A stretch of 64,000 nucleotides of DNA from Flavisolibacter longurius (GCA_013327885.1 JABUMY010000010.1:164461-228460), one strand, 5' to 3'. Numbered from the stretch's first letter, positions 35,504-44,036 are shown. Translations and numbers: made by a program. Notes: generated by a model from the letters alone, not told the origin.

Positions 35504-36300
35504 TGCAAACCCATTCCTTACTGCCGCCCGTTTTGATTGTTGACGATGAAGAAGAGATCCTTGAATTCCTGGAACGAATTCTGGTGCAGAAATACGCCGT
35601 GTTCAAAGCCGAAAACGGTATCGATGCCTTGAACATTTTGGAAAGCGAAGCCATTCAGCTCGTAGTTAGCGATGTGATGATGCCAGTTATGGATGGCTTT
35701 GAGCTGTGCAAAACCATGAAGAAAAACTTCGAGTATTCGCACATCCCCATCATTTTGCTCACGGCAAAAAACAGCATACAGGCAAAGGTGGAAGGATTGG
35801 AACTGGGCGCCGACGCCTACATAGAAAAACCGTTTTCGAAAGAGCACCTGCTGGCCCAGATCGCGAGCCTGATCAACAACCGGGCAATGATCCGTGATTA
35901 TTTTGCCTCCTCCCCGCTTGTGCACATAAAAACAATGGCACACACCAAAGCCGATGAACACTTCCTGGAAACGCTGAACGAAACGATCGATAAAAACATG
36001 GATGATGCCGAGCTTGACGTAGAAAAGCTGGCCAAGATCCTGAACATCACCCGCATCACGCTGTACCGGAAGATCAAAGCCATCACCAACCTTACACCGG
36101 TAGAATTGATAACGGTAACAAGGCTAAAAAAGGCTGCCACGTATTTGTTGCAGGGCCATTACAAGGTTTTCGAGGTGGCCGATATGGTGGGCTTTCGTTC
36201 GCAAAGCAATTTTGCCCGCAGCTTTCACAAGCAATTTGGGATGAGCCCAACGGATTACTTGCAGATGAAGCAGGTAGAAGCCAGGAAATCGGCAATCTAA
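35503..36300 (+). CDS. Response regulator with AraC-type DNA-binding domain
   Basis: The 265-residue protein has a receiver domain (about 8-125) with the acidic pair DDEE (14-17), phosphoacceptor D57 in VVSDVMMP and K109 in YIEKPFS, then an AraC-type double helix-turn-helix (about 160-262; VFEVADMVGFRSQSNFARSF, FGMSPTDYLQ). The ATG at 35503 overlaps the kinase stop, giving translational coupling; an upstream in-frame start at 35416 would extend into the kinase and is unlikely. Together the two proteins reconstruct a complete HTCS. Likely targets are the nearby Sus, GH2 and esterase genes. Confidence 0.92.
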   Translation: MQTHSLLPPVLIVDDEEEILEFLERILVQKYAVFKAENGIDALNILESEAIQLVVSDVMMPVMDGFELCKTMKKNFEYSHIPIILLTAKNSIQAKVEGLELGADAYIEKPFSKEHLLAQIASLINNRAMIRDYFASSPLVHIKTMAHTKADEHFLETLNETIDKNMDDAELDVEKLAKILNITRITLYRKIKAITNLTPVELITVTRLKKAATYLLQGHYKVFEVADMVGFRSQSNFARSFHKQFGMSPTDYLQMKQVEARKSAI

Positions 36301-36621
36301 CGGGAAAGGATAGCCGAGGAAGCGAAGTTGCTTCGGGTTTAAGTTGAAAACATTTAGTTGAAAGAAAGAATACTCCCGGCTACATTATATATTGTCGATA
36401 GTTGCCTGGAGACTCTTTCAATAAGGCGACAGATTCCTTTTGATCAACAGAGAAAACGTCAACTCCTTTCCGGAGGTTTCTTCTCGAAGTAACGCTATCT
36501 GCGTTTATCGAAAGCCAATTCATACTTGACTTACCGGTCATACAGCAAGCAAACCGCTGGTGCGGAAACCGAATCACTTGTACGACAACTTTCGTTTATC
36601 ATTGCACCCAGCCCATAAACC
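36301..36621. other. Intergenic region, nothing recognised
   Basis: No gene, clear promoter box or terminator was found. Confidence 0.4.
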
Positions 36622-38094
36622 ATGAAACAATTTCTCCTTATCCACTTATTTGGAATCTTGTCCCTCCCGGCATTTTCGCAGGTTAAATTCTTTGTGCACC
36701 TCGACTCCAGTGCTTCCCGCCCCTTAACCGGGCGCCTGCTTGTCAGCACAACCGCTGATACGGCAAAAGGGTTTCGCAATGGTGTAGACAATGACCAGCC
36801 ACGCTTTGCCCTAAATGTGCAAAACTGGACAAAGGACCGCATCATCGAGGTCAATGACGAGGCAGAAGCCCTTTCGGTAAAGCCCTCGCAAATGAAACCG
36901 GGCTACTATAAAGTCATCGGCTTTATGGATGGCAGTCCGGAACGGGCGGCTTTCAACCCGGGCAATTTTTATTCTACCAAAGAACCCGTTTTACATGTAA
37001 CGGAAGAGGGCAAAGGAGAGATTCATATTTATTTGAACCGGGAAGTTAAAACAAGACCATTTCCATCCTCCGATTCGATAAAGCTGTTGGATTTGCGCAG
37101 TGCCCTGCTATCGGTGTTTCACCAAACCGATGTCTTTGTAAAAGCTGCGATCGTCCTTCCCACCAGTTACCACAAGGATACCACGAAGCGATACCCGGTG
37201 GTGTATGTGATTCCGGGTTGGGGCGGTACGCATTACGATGCGTTAAACAAGGACCGTCGCGAACGGTATGGTATGCGCACCGGTACAGAAAAGATCTTTG
37301 TTTACCTCAATCCCGAAACACAAACCCGCTGGGGCCTGCATGCCTTTATTGATTCCCGCGTGAATGGACCTTGGGGAAAGGCCTTAGTGGAAGAAGTGTT
37401 CCCATTCATCCATGCCAATTTTCGCACATCGGCCAAGGCTTCCCAAACCTTTGTTATGGGACAAAGCTCGGGCGGTTATCCCTCCCTTTGGTTGCCCCTG
37501 CATTACCCGGACGCTTTTGGCGGTGGCTGGGCGATTTCTCCCGACCCGGTTGACTTCAGCAATTTTACCGGCGTAAATATTTATGAAAACAACGCCAACT
37601 TTTATTACGGAAAAGATGGTTCGCTTCGCGGCTCTTTTTTAAAAGACGGCAAGTATACCAGCCTCGTCAAAAAGGACGTGGCGGCAGAATTGTTTGAAGA
37701 CGACGGCACGCAAACGCAGTCCTTTGAAGCGGCATTCGGTGTACTCGGCGCTGATGGCCGGCCCAAGCCTCTTTTCAATCGGCAAACGGGAGCCATCAAT
37801 AAAGAGGTTTCAGTGAAGTGGAAGCGGTATGACCTGGGACTTTATCTACAGCAAAACTGGGGCAGGCTAAAAGGAAAGTTAGCGGGAAAAAAGCTGCATG
37901 TATATGCCGGTGCCAATGACAACTTTCATTTGGATAGATCGGTTGAAGCCTTAAAGGCAAAAGCAGCATCTGTAAAGGCTGATGTGGTGGTGGAGATCAT
38001 TCCCGGCGCCGATCATTGGTCAATCTGGTCAAAAGAATTTACCGAACGGATTCACCGGGAAATGGATGCCCTCATCTCTGCTGCCGAAAAATGA
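36622..38094 (+). CDS. Secreted alpha/beta-hydrolase (esterase D / enterochelin-esterase-like)
   Basis: The 490-residue protein has a signal peptide (about 1-19), an N-terminal beta domain (about 20-155) and an esterase domain. The nucleophile elbow is GQSSGGY (serine about 287), with an oxyanion-side YVIPGWGGTHYD, a likely acid in YAGANDNFHLD and a histidine in IPGADHWSIW. This family includes feruloyl and acetyl-xylan esterases and siderophore esterases. Its position after the HTCS pair suggests removal of ester decorations from the glycan handled by this locus, which is an inference. Confidence 0.8.
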   Translation: MKQFLLIHLFGILSLPAFSQVKFFVHLDSSASRPLTGRLLVSTTADTAKGFRNGVDNDQPRFALNVQNWTKDRIIEVNDEAEALSVKPSQMKPGYYKVIGFMDGSPERAAFNPGNFYSTKEPVLHVTEEGKGEIHIYLNREVKTRPFPSSDSIKLLDLRSALLSVFHQTDVFVKAAIVLPTSYHKDTTKRYPVVYVIPGWGGTHYDALNKDRRERYGMRTGTEKIFVYLNPETQTRWGLHAFIDSRVNGPWGKALVEEVFPFIHANFRTSAKASQTFVMGQSSGGYPSLWLPLHYPDAFGGGWAISPDPVDFSNFTGVNIYENNANFYYGKDGSLRGSFLKDGKYTSLVKKDVAAELFEDDGTQTQSFEAAFGVLGADGRPKPLFNRQTGAINKEVSVKWKRYDLGLYLQQNWGRLKGKLAGKKLHVYAGANDNFHLDRSVEALKAKAASVKADVVVEIIPGADHWSIWSKEFTERIHREMDALISAAEK

Positions 38095-38251
38095 CAGCAA
38101 GTATTTCGTTGACTTTTTTAGTTGTGAGACAGCTATACAGAAGAGCCATTGTTGGAATAAACTGCATCTGTATCACCCAGAATTTTTTTCCGTAAAAATT
38201 CAATGCAACGTTAACTACGTTATTTAAACATCAATCTTGATGTAATCCGTT

Positions 38252-39562
38252 TTACCGAATATCCGGCACAGGAAAAAAACGTCCGCCAAACAAGGCATAA
38301 GCAATCAGCAACGTCCAGATTACATTAAAAACCTGTGCGCCGATAAACGAAAGAGCCGGCCTCCCGCCCTGCACTTTTACTAGGTCAGTAAACCTTGCTT
38401 CTATTCCAATGGAGACAAACGCGAGGGCAAACCAAACCGAGCGAAGGCTATTGAGAAAACCACCCACCTGTTTGGTAGTTGCCGTTGGAATTACAAAGGA
38501 AAATAGCAGGGAGACGAGGATGAAACCAATCACAAATTTTGGAAAACGGCTCCATACAAGATTAAAGGAGGGCTTCTCCCCTTTTTCCAATGCTGTTCGC
38601 TTGTTTTTTGCGATCCACCACCAGGCGATAAAAAAAGCCGCCAGGCCAATCAATACATTTTGCGAGAACTTGATGATAACACCCACTTTTACTGCGAGTG
38701 GTCCTAAAATTTCGGAAGCAGCCGTAACGGAAGCCGTGGTGTCCAGTGTGCCACCCAGCCAGGCGCCGCCCACCAGTTCCGGAATACCAAACTGCCTTAC
38801 CAGCCAGGGTTGCAGTATCATCATCGGAATGGCCACCAGCAGCACCAGGGTTGTTACATACGAAAGCTTTTTTTTATCGCCGCCAATGGCGCCTGCGGCT
38901 ACAATTGCCGCCGACACGCCACAGATCGAAACGGCAGAGGCAAGTATAACGGCAAATTCATCATCTACTTTTAACCTGCGGCTAAGCCACATGGCAAAGG
39001 CCCATACGGCCGCCACCACCAATACGGCCTGGATAAGACCGGGAAAGCCTGCTTTCAGGATATCGGTGAACAACACGCTGCTGCCCAAGACCACCAGCCC
39101 GGTCTTGATAAAAAATTCGGATCGTGCCGCTTCTTTTAACCAGGCCGGTAGCGCAAACAAATTGTTGAGCAAAAGACCAAAGAGAAGCGCAAAGATCACG
39201 TACTCGATACCGTAGTTATTGATGGTTTTGTTGCCGGCGATAACAAATGAAAAAATGCCGAAAGCATAAAGAACACCAAATCCCGCCAGGAATCGTTTCA
39301 GGTTTCCACCCATTGCCCTGGCAGCAATACCCGCCAACAAAGCGAGAACAACACCAACGCCACCGATCAGAACCAGATTGGACACTGAAAGAACTGATGA
39401 CTGTAGTTCTGTCGTATCCTTCCAGCTAAATTTTGGTGTAGTGAATTTTGCTTGCGGCAGCCAAAACGCGGCGGCCAGTACGCCCATTAATAATACGCTA
39501 CCAATGATCACCGCAAAGATGTCTTCTGACAGCGGCGCTTTTTGTTTTGTTGTCTGTGTCAT
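38252..39562 (-). CDS. YeiH family putative sulfate/sulfite exporter
   Basis: The 436-residue membrane protein has about 10-12 helices and the family signatures ASAVSICGVSAAIVAAGAI and GGTLDTTASVTAASEILG (UPF0324/YeiH, Cons_hypoth698). YeiH proteins are annotated as sulfate exporters and have been linked to sulfonate and sulfite handling; transport activity is poorly characterised. The start codon at 39562 lies only 18 nt after the 3' end of tRNA-Cys on the same strand, and the TonB receptor is upstream of the tRNA, so all three could be cotranscribed. The placement supports a cysteine/sulfur role. Confidence 0.88.
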   Translation of the reverse strand: MTQTTKQKAPLSEDIFAVIIGSVLLMGVLAAAFWLPQAKFTTPKFSWKDTTELQSSVLSVSNLVLIGGVGVVLALLAGIAARAMGGNLKRFLAGFGVLYAFGIFSFVIAGNKTINNYGIEYVIFALLFGLLLNNLFALPAWLKEAARSEFFIKTGLVVLGSSVLFTDILKAGFPGLIQAVLVVAAVWAFAMWLSRRLKVDDEFAVILASAVSICGVSAAIVAAGAIGGDKKKLSYVTTLVLLVAIPMMILQPWLVRQFGIPELVGGAWLGGTLDTTASVTAASEILGPLAVKVGVIIKFSQNVLIGLAAFFIAWWWIAKNKRTALEKGEKPSFNLVWSRFPKFVIGFILVSLLFSFVIPTATTKQVGGFLNSLRSVWFALAFVSIGIEARFTDLVKVQGGRPALSFIGAQVFNVIWTLLIAYALFGGRFFPVPDIR

Positions 39563-39580
39563 TTTCGCTGGCGAAGATAG

Positions 39581-39651
39581 ACGCTGCAGCCGGATTCGAA
39601 CCGGCGTAAAAGGTTTTGCAGACCTTAGCCTAACCCCTCGGCCATACAGCG
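39581..39651 (-). tRNA. tRNA-Cys (GCA)
   Basis: A 71-nt cloverleaf reads on the minus strand: acceptor CGCTGTA / TGCAGCG, D arm GCCG-AGGGGTT-AGGC, anticodon stem AAGGT / ACCTT with loop CTGCAAA (anticodon GCA), variable TTAC, and T arm GCCGG-TTCGAAT-CCGGC. The discriminator base is T73, as required for cysteine. CCA is not encoded. It sits between the TonB receptor and yeiH. Confidence 0.95.
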
Positions 39652-39655
39652 GGAC

Positions 39656-39683
39656 AAAAGCACCCCGGAAGGTGCTTTTTTTT
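39656..39683. terminator. Hairpin between the TonB receptor and tRNA-Cys
   Basis: AAAAGCACC-CCGGAA-GGTGCTTTT is a perfect 9-bp stem. The tail is T8 on the plus strand and TTTTG on the minus strand, so on the transcribed minus strand it is a moderate terminator between the receptor and the tRNA. Confidence 0.6.
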
Positions 39684-39714
39684 ATTCATGTGGTGAAGGG
39701 TGTTCTCTTACTGC

Positions 39715-42267
39715 TTAAAAGACATACCGCAGGGTGGCGCCAAAGGTTCTTTGGTCGCCCAACACACCGGCGTAGTGACCGGCGTTACCGGCAGCAGGCA
39801 GCAGTTGCTCAAAATAATTTTTGTTCAGCAGGTTGCGGCTCCAGACAAACAAGGTAACACCCTCTGTTGCCTTGAAGCCTAGCCTTGCATTTGCCAGGAA
39901 ATAACCATCAACATTCAGGTATTGGGATGGCGAAGGACTGGAGGAAAAAGAAGAGCGGTAGTAGGTGTCAAACGCAACGAAATATTTGCCTTTCGAACCC
40001 AGCGCTTTGGCTTCTTTTGATGCCAGCTCGCCACCCAACGATGAAACCCATTTGGATACACCCGGCAGTGCGCCTCCGGAAACATCGGTGAAAGCAGACG
40101 CTCCACCTGTTTCTTCCAACGGAACCGGTGCGTTTTTAAACGAAACATATTTTGCATCGGTGTAGGCAAGCGATCCGTAAAGCGAAATATGCTGGCTGGT
40201 ACGAATCGTTGCATCCAGTTCCGCACCGCGAACACGAACCTTTTCGGCATTGGCCAGGTAACCACGGTTTACGCCAACTTCGGCTGTTTGCACCTGCGCC
40301 TGGTAGTCTTTGATGTCCGTATTGTGAACCACGAAATTCAGGGTTGCATTTTCAACCGGGTTTGTTTTCACACCAACCTCGAAATGGGTAACATATTCCG
40401 GTTTAATGCTGGCCAGTTCTACCATCACTTTGCCGCTTGACGTTGGCAATCCGCCCAGGTTAACACCTACCGGTTTATAACTGGTAGAATAGGTGGCAAA
40501 CGTATTGATGCGGCTTGTTGCTTTATAGGCTAGCGTCAATTGTCCTGAAAGATTGCTTTCATCCACATCGGCAACAAAAGCCTGGTTGGAATAAACTAAA
40601 TTTTTAAGTGCCACCAGTTCGGCATCGGTAGTTTGCAAGCCACCATACGTTGTACGGAGATAGTCAACTTCCTTTTTATCGTAGTTGTACCGAAGGCCAG
40701 GCAGCAGGTGCAGCTTTGGTGTAATGGCCCAATCCAACTGGCCGAATACAGCGCCTCCAAATGTTTGCAAGCGGGATTTGGTTTTGATGCCAAATCCATC
40801 AAACAGACCGGGAGTTGCCCATTTCTCGCTGGTAGTGCTTTGCGAAAAACGCCACTGGTGGGCACCCGATTCTTCAATGTGCTCGGGGTCTGTTTTTAAA
40901 TCCTGCCCAATGGCAAATACACCCACCACACCGCTCAACCGGGAAGATAAATTACCGGCGTACCGCAATTCCTGTGTCCACTGCTGGTGCTTTGACGTAG
41001 CCTGTGACAACTGCAAAACAGAAAGCCCGGTAAAATCCCTGTCATTGGAGGGATCCCAGTGCCAGTAGCGCCAGGCAGTTGTGGACGTCAGGGTTCCGCC
41101 ACCAATTTTTACATCCACGTTGAGGGACACACCGCCAAGGTCATTGCCCGAACGCCAGGGTGTGTTGTGGTCAATCAGGCGGTCAAATGGATTGCGGCTT
41201 GGTAGATTGTAATTCAGGTCACGAATGATCTGCTCAAACTGCCGGTAAGCGGCCCGTTTTGTAGGAACCGCACCTGCCACCACCTGCGCAAAGCCATTCG
41301 GCCGCTGTGTTGTCGCATCGCCAATCAATGTAAGGCTGACCTTATCATTGGGCGTATACAGGAGTTGTCCGCGAAAGCCAAGATTATTCAGGTCGTTCAC
41401 GCTTTCGCCAGTGGCTACGTTGTGCAATAAACCATCACGCCTGGTGCCGGAGAACGAAAACCGTCCGGCCAGTTTGTTCTTGACCAGCGCACCCGTTACC
41501 GAACCTTTTACCTGCAGGTAATTAAAATTGCCGTAACTGGCTTCTACTGTTGCACCCGGTAAAAAACTGGGCTTTTTGGTAGTAACATTAAAAGCACCAG
41601 CCGTTGTGTTTTTTCCAAAAAGGGTGCCCTGTGGACCGCGGAGAACTTCGATTCTTTCTACATCAATAAAGTCCAGTGCGGTGGCGGCAGGACGGGCATA
41701 AAAAACACCATCCACATAAAAGCCAACTCCCGGATCGATGCCATCGTTGGTGAGTCCAAAGGTTGAACCCAGGCCGCGAATGTTCAGGGTAGTGTTGCGC
41801 GGATTGGAAGAATACAGCTGCACGGTGGGCACCAATTCTTTCAGGCGGTTCACGTTAAAAGCACCGGTTTCGGCAACCTGCCCGCCACCGATAACTGTAA
41901 TGGGAATCGGAACATTTTGCGCCGTTTCGGTTCGCCGGCGTGAGGTGATCACAAGTTCCGTGAGTTCCGTGTTGGATGATAATGTGATGGCCAACGGATC
42001 GGCAAGCGCTTCAGAAATAACTAAATCCTGCTGCCGGAAGCCGACCGAGCTAACTTGTATTGTGAAAGGCGGAACTGATTTTGTTGCCAGGGCAAACTCT
42101 CCCCTGTCGTTTGCCAGGGTGAATGCATTGGTGCCGATAACCTGCACCGAAGCGCCGCTAAGCGGTGAGCCCACACTGTCTTTAATGATGCCCTTTAAAA
42201 CGGTTTGGGATGTCGCTGCGTTCGCTAAAAAAATAAGGGTGAAGATGAAAAGAAAAGGCTTTCTCAT
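39715..42267 (-). CDS. Stand-alone TonB-dependent receptor
   Basis: The 850-residue outer-membrane protein has a signal peptide (about 1-20), a CarboxypepD_reg domain (about 22-100), a plug (TAQNVPIPITVIGG, TTLNIRGLGS, VERIEVLRGPQGTLFGKNT) and a barrel ending TFGATLRYVF. It lacks the SusC linker and has no SusD partner, so it resembles single-ligand receptors for siderophores, cobalamin or organic sulfur compounds. Upstream lie a ~350-nt leader and a cysteine-rich ORF with its own promoter; downstream are tRNA-Cys and yeiH. From this context I infer uptake of a sulfur compound. Confidence 0.92.
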   Translation of the reverse strand: MRKPFLFIFTLIFLANAATSQTVLKGIIKDSVGSPLSGASVQVIGTNAFTLANDRGEFALATKSVPPFTIQVSSVGFRQQDLVISEALADPLAITLSSNTELTELVITSRRRTETAQNVPIPITVIGGGQVAETGAFNVNRLKELVPTVQLYSSNPRNTTLNIRGLGSTFGLTNDGIDPGVGFYVDGVFYARPAATALDFIDVERIEVLRGPQGTLFGKNTTAGAFNVTTKKPSFLPGATVEASYGNFNYLQVKGSVTGALVKNKLAGRFSFSGTRRDGLLHNVATGESVNDLNNLGFRGQLLYTPNDKVSLTLIGDATTQRPNGFAQVVAGAVPTKRAAYRQFEQIIRDLNYNLPSRNPFDRLIDHNTPWRSGNDLGGVSLNVDVKIGGGTLTSTTAWRYWHWDPSNDRDFTGLSVLQLSQATSKHQQWTQELRYAGNLSSRLSGVVGVFAIGQDLKTDPEHIEESGAHQWRFSQSTTSEKWATPGLFDGFGIKTKSRLQTFGGAVFGQLDWAITPKLHLLPGLRYNYDKKEVDYLRTTYGGLQTTDAELVALKNLVYSNQAFVADVDESNLSGQLTLAYKATSRINTFATYSTSYKPVGVNLGGLPTSSGKVMVELASIKPEYVTHFEVGVKTNPVENATLNFVVHNTDIKDYQAQVQTAEVGVNRGYLANAEKVRVRGAELDATIRTSQHISLYGSLAYTDAKYVSFKNAPVPLEETGGASAFTDVSGGALPGVSKWVSSLGGELASKEAKALGSKGKYFVAFDTYYRSSFSSSPSPSQYLNVDGYFLANARLGFKATEGVTLFVWSRNLLNKNYFEQLLPAAGNAGHYAGVLGDQRTFGATLRYVF

Positions 42268-42616
42268 TGTTGGTTTTTTGTAACTGAAAATTTTGGGTCT
42301 GATAAGACTGAAATCGAATGAATGGAAACTGCTATTGCCGGGAAGTTCCTGGGACCTCCTACTTTAAAACGTAGCAACATCGCACCGACGACTTCTTAGA
42401 AGGCGATAATTGTTCGCTTGTTTTTGAAGGAGTGGCAAGGTTTACCATACAAAGTATTTATTGCTTTTTGTTTAAGCAGATGCCTATGACTTTCTGTACA
42501 TTATTCCTTGGTCTTGCCTTAATGATTCGGCAAAACCAATTTGGTATCAAATGGAGAAAAGCATCCGATAAATAGAAGCAATCGAAGCGGTGGTTAACGT
42601 TGTACGGAAGGAAGCA
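42268..42616 (-). promoter_or_regulatory. Untranslated leader between the Cys-rich ORF and the TonB receptor
   Basis: No ORF or known riboswitch was recognised in these ~350 nt. Local pairings exist (for example TGCTA 42330-42334 with TAGCA 42372-42376, and an AGGTCC/GGAACTT hairpin near 42344-42358). A role in attenuation coupled to the upstream ORF is inferred. Confidence 0.35.
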
Positions 42617-42727
42617 TTACACGGTACAACAACACGAAGATGAAGAACAACAGCAACAACAGGAAGCCAAAAAGTTGACGGGTTTCCTATCTTTTGTCCT
42701 GTTGAATTTTGTTGTTGTCTTTTTCAT
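42617..42727 (-). CDS. Cysteine-codon-rich leader peptide (36 aa)
   Basis: The ATG at 42727 opens a 36-codon frame ending TAA at 42617-42619. The N-terminal part is basic and polar (MKKTTTKFNRTKDRKPV), then NFLAS, five cysteines in a row (TGT TGT TGC TGT TGT), four serines, three more cysteines (TGT x3), and T-V-stop. A promoter with exact boxes lies 40-70 bp upstream (42767-42799). The peptide is too short and odd for an enzyme. Runs of regulatory codons in a short ORF ahead of a gene for the corresponding nutrient are the hallmark of translational attenuation; polycysteine leader ORFs acting this way are known in mycobacteria. It could also act as a metal-binding peptide. Confidence 0.75.
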   Translation of the reverse strand: MKKTTTKFNRTKDRKPVNFLASCCCCCSSSSCCCTV

Positions 42728-42750
42728 TTCAGAGAGGTTAAACTAATTCC

Positions 42751-42799
42751 CTACTAAATATGTAGACAAATATAAAGGCAGTATTTCAGAATCGCCAAA
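42751..42799 (-). promoter_or_regulatory. Promoter of the Cys-rich ORF with candidate operator
   Basis: On the minus strand TTTG (42799-42796), a 21-bp spacer and TATATTTG (42774-42767) match the Bacteroidota promoter exactly, giving a start near 42760. CTAC-N7-GTAG (42751-42765) sits over the start site, a good place for a repressor such as the divergent Rrf2 protein (inferred). Confidence 0.6.
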
Positions 42800-43128
42800 A
42801 ATAATTTTGCATCATGGCGACAAAATGAAGTAAGTAATTAGTAAAACATCTTCAGACTGCCAATGATTGCGACACCTGGTTGGTTACTTTTGGAGAACAG
42901 TATGATGGATGATAGCTAAGCACCTACGTATTCAATCAAACGCTCAAGAAATTCAATCTTCCTCACCGTTCATACGTTGAAAAGTCAGATTCAACCCGGT
43001 TGAATCTTGTCATAAAATGTACCCTGCATATGAAAAATAGAATTTGCGTGATCCCCTAACCTCCACTACACACTACAATTTTATTAAATGGCAGCTACTT
43101 ATATTTAGCATTTGCTATAGCGGGGTTC

Positions 43129-43176
43129 ATGCAAAAACTTGGGCGTGAATACGGATATTTGCAGGCTAAAGTCTGA
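43129..43176 (+). CDS. Possible 15-aa upstream ORF before the Rrf2 gene
   Basis: MQKLGREYGYLQAKV-stop ends 2 nt before the ATG of the regulator at 43179, which would allow translational coupling. It could equally be chance. Confidence 0.25.
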   Translation: MQKLGREYGYLQAKV

Positions 43177-43178
43177 CT

Positions 43179-43610
43179 ATGCTGAGTAAGAAAACGAAAT
43201 ATGCGCTGCAGGCCCTTGCCTACCTGGCGCAACATTATAAAGATGAAGCACCGGTCCTGATAGGGACCATTGCGCAACATAAAAATATCCCGATCAAGTT
43301 CCTGGAAGCCATTCTTTGTGAACTTCGAAACGAAAATGTGCTTGTCAGCATCCGGGGAAGAAATGGCGGGTACAAACTGGCAGAATCACCCAAAAAAATT
43401 TCCCTCGCGAAGGTTATCCGGATCGTAGATGGACCAATTGCTTTACTTAGTTGTGCCAGTCTTTATTTCTACAAATCCTGTGAGAACTGCAATGAAGCAA
43501 CCTGCGGCCTAAGCCCTGTGATGAAAGAAGCAAGAGATGCCATCTTGAAGGTGCTGGAGAAAAGAACACTTGATGATATTAAAGACAAAGAGGTTGCTGC
43601 CTTTGTTTAA
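43179..43610 (+). CDS. Rrf2 family transcriptional regulator
   Basis: The 143-residue protein is a winged-helix Rrf2 regulator: MLSKKTKYALQALAYLA start, recognition helix around IPIKFLEAILCELRN, wing SIRGRNGGYKLA (57-68) and the ISLAKVIRIVDG linker. A cysteine cluster follows (C92, C101, C104, C109; C-x8-C-x2-C-x4-C), in the region where IscR and NsrR bind an Fe-S cluster, though the spacing differs. Other Rrf2 members (CymR) sense cysteine status. It is divergent from the Cys-rich ORF, receptor, tRNA-Cys and yeiH, and is the natural candidate for their control. Confidence 0.88.
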   Translation: MLSKKTKYALQALAYLAQHYKDEAPVLIGTIAQHKNIPIKFLEAILCELRNENVLVSIRGRNGGYKLAESPKKISLAKVIRIVDGPIALLSCASLYFYKSCENCNEATCGLSPVMKEARDAILKVLEKRTLDDIKDKEVAAFV

Positions 43611-43669
43611 CCCCTATCGAAGAGAGCAAATTCCCCATACAAACTATAATCTTCCCTGCATTCGAAAAT

Positions 43670-43704
43670 GTCGTATAAAAGAAAATCATTTCCTTTTATA
43701 CGAC
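43670..43704. repeat. 12-bp-arm hairpin after the Rrf2 gene
   Basis: GTCGTATAAAAG (43670-43681) and CTTTTATACGAC (43693-43704) are exact reverse complements with an 11-nt loop, 59 bp after the Rrf2 stop. There is no strong T-tract, so it may be a 3' stabiliser or an operator rather than a terminator. Confidence 0.5.
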
Positions 43705-43865
43705 TATCCACTTGTTTTTACAAAGAAAGTATCGTTCAAATCAAATCAGTAGTCACCAATCAAAAGCAGGGACTTTTTTGCTGGTAAGATTCGACTCCTT
43801 CATTTTGCAATCAATTTTTATTGGCAACAACGGCCTTCTATAATCAACTTAATTGCGCTAAGCAT

Positions 43866-44036
43866 TTAGGCTTCTGCATTTTCCAGCTCCAGAACCTTTA
43901 CCTTTTGCAGGTATTCTTTCAGTGTAATTCTTCCGGCATAAAGCAGGTTATACAAGTGATTTTTGTCCACCTGGTTTTGAGAAGTGTTATAATGATTCGT
44001 TTTTCCTGTGTTGTTGGTTTTTTGTTCGTATTTCAT
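43866..44036 (-). CDS. Small hypothetical protein (56 aa)
   Basis: The ATG at 44036 opens a 56-codon frame ending TAA (43866-43868). The N-terminal half is polar and rich in N, T, K and Q (MKYEQKTNNTGKTNHYNTSQ); the C-terminal half looks like a helix pair (NLLYAGRITLKEYLQKVKVLELENAEA) of the kind seen in small toxin-, RiPP- or adaptor-type peptides. It follows the 66-aa ORF by 44 bp and shares its promoter and leader. No family is recognised. Confidence 0.5.
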   Translation of the reverse strand: MKYEQKTNNTGKTNHYNTSQNQVDKNHLYNLLYAGRITLKEYLQKVKVLELENAEA

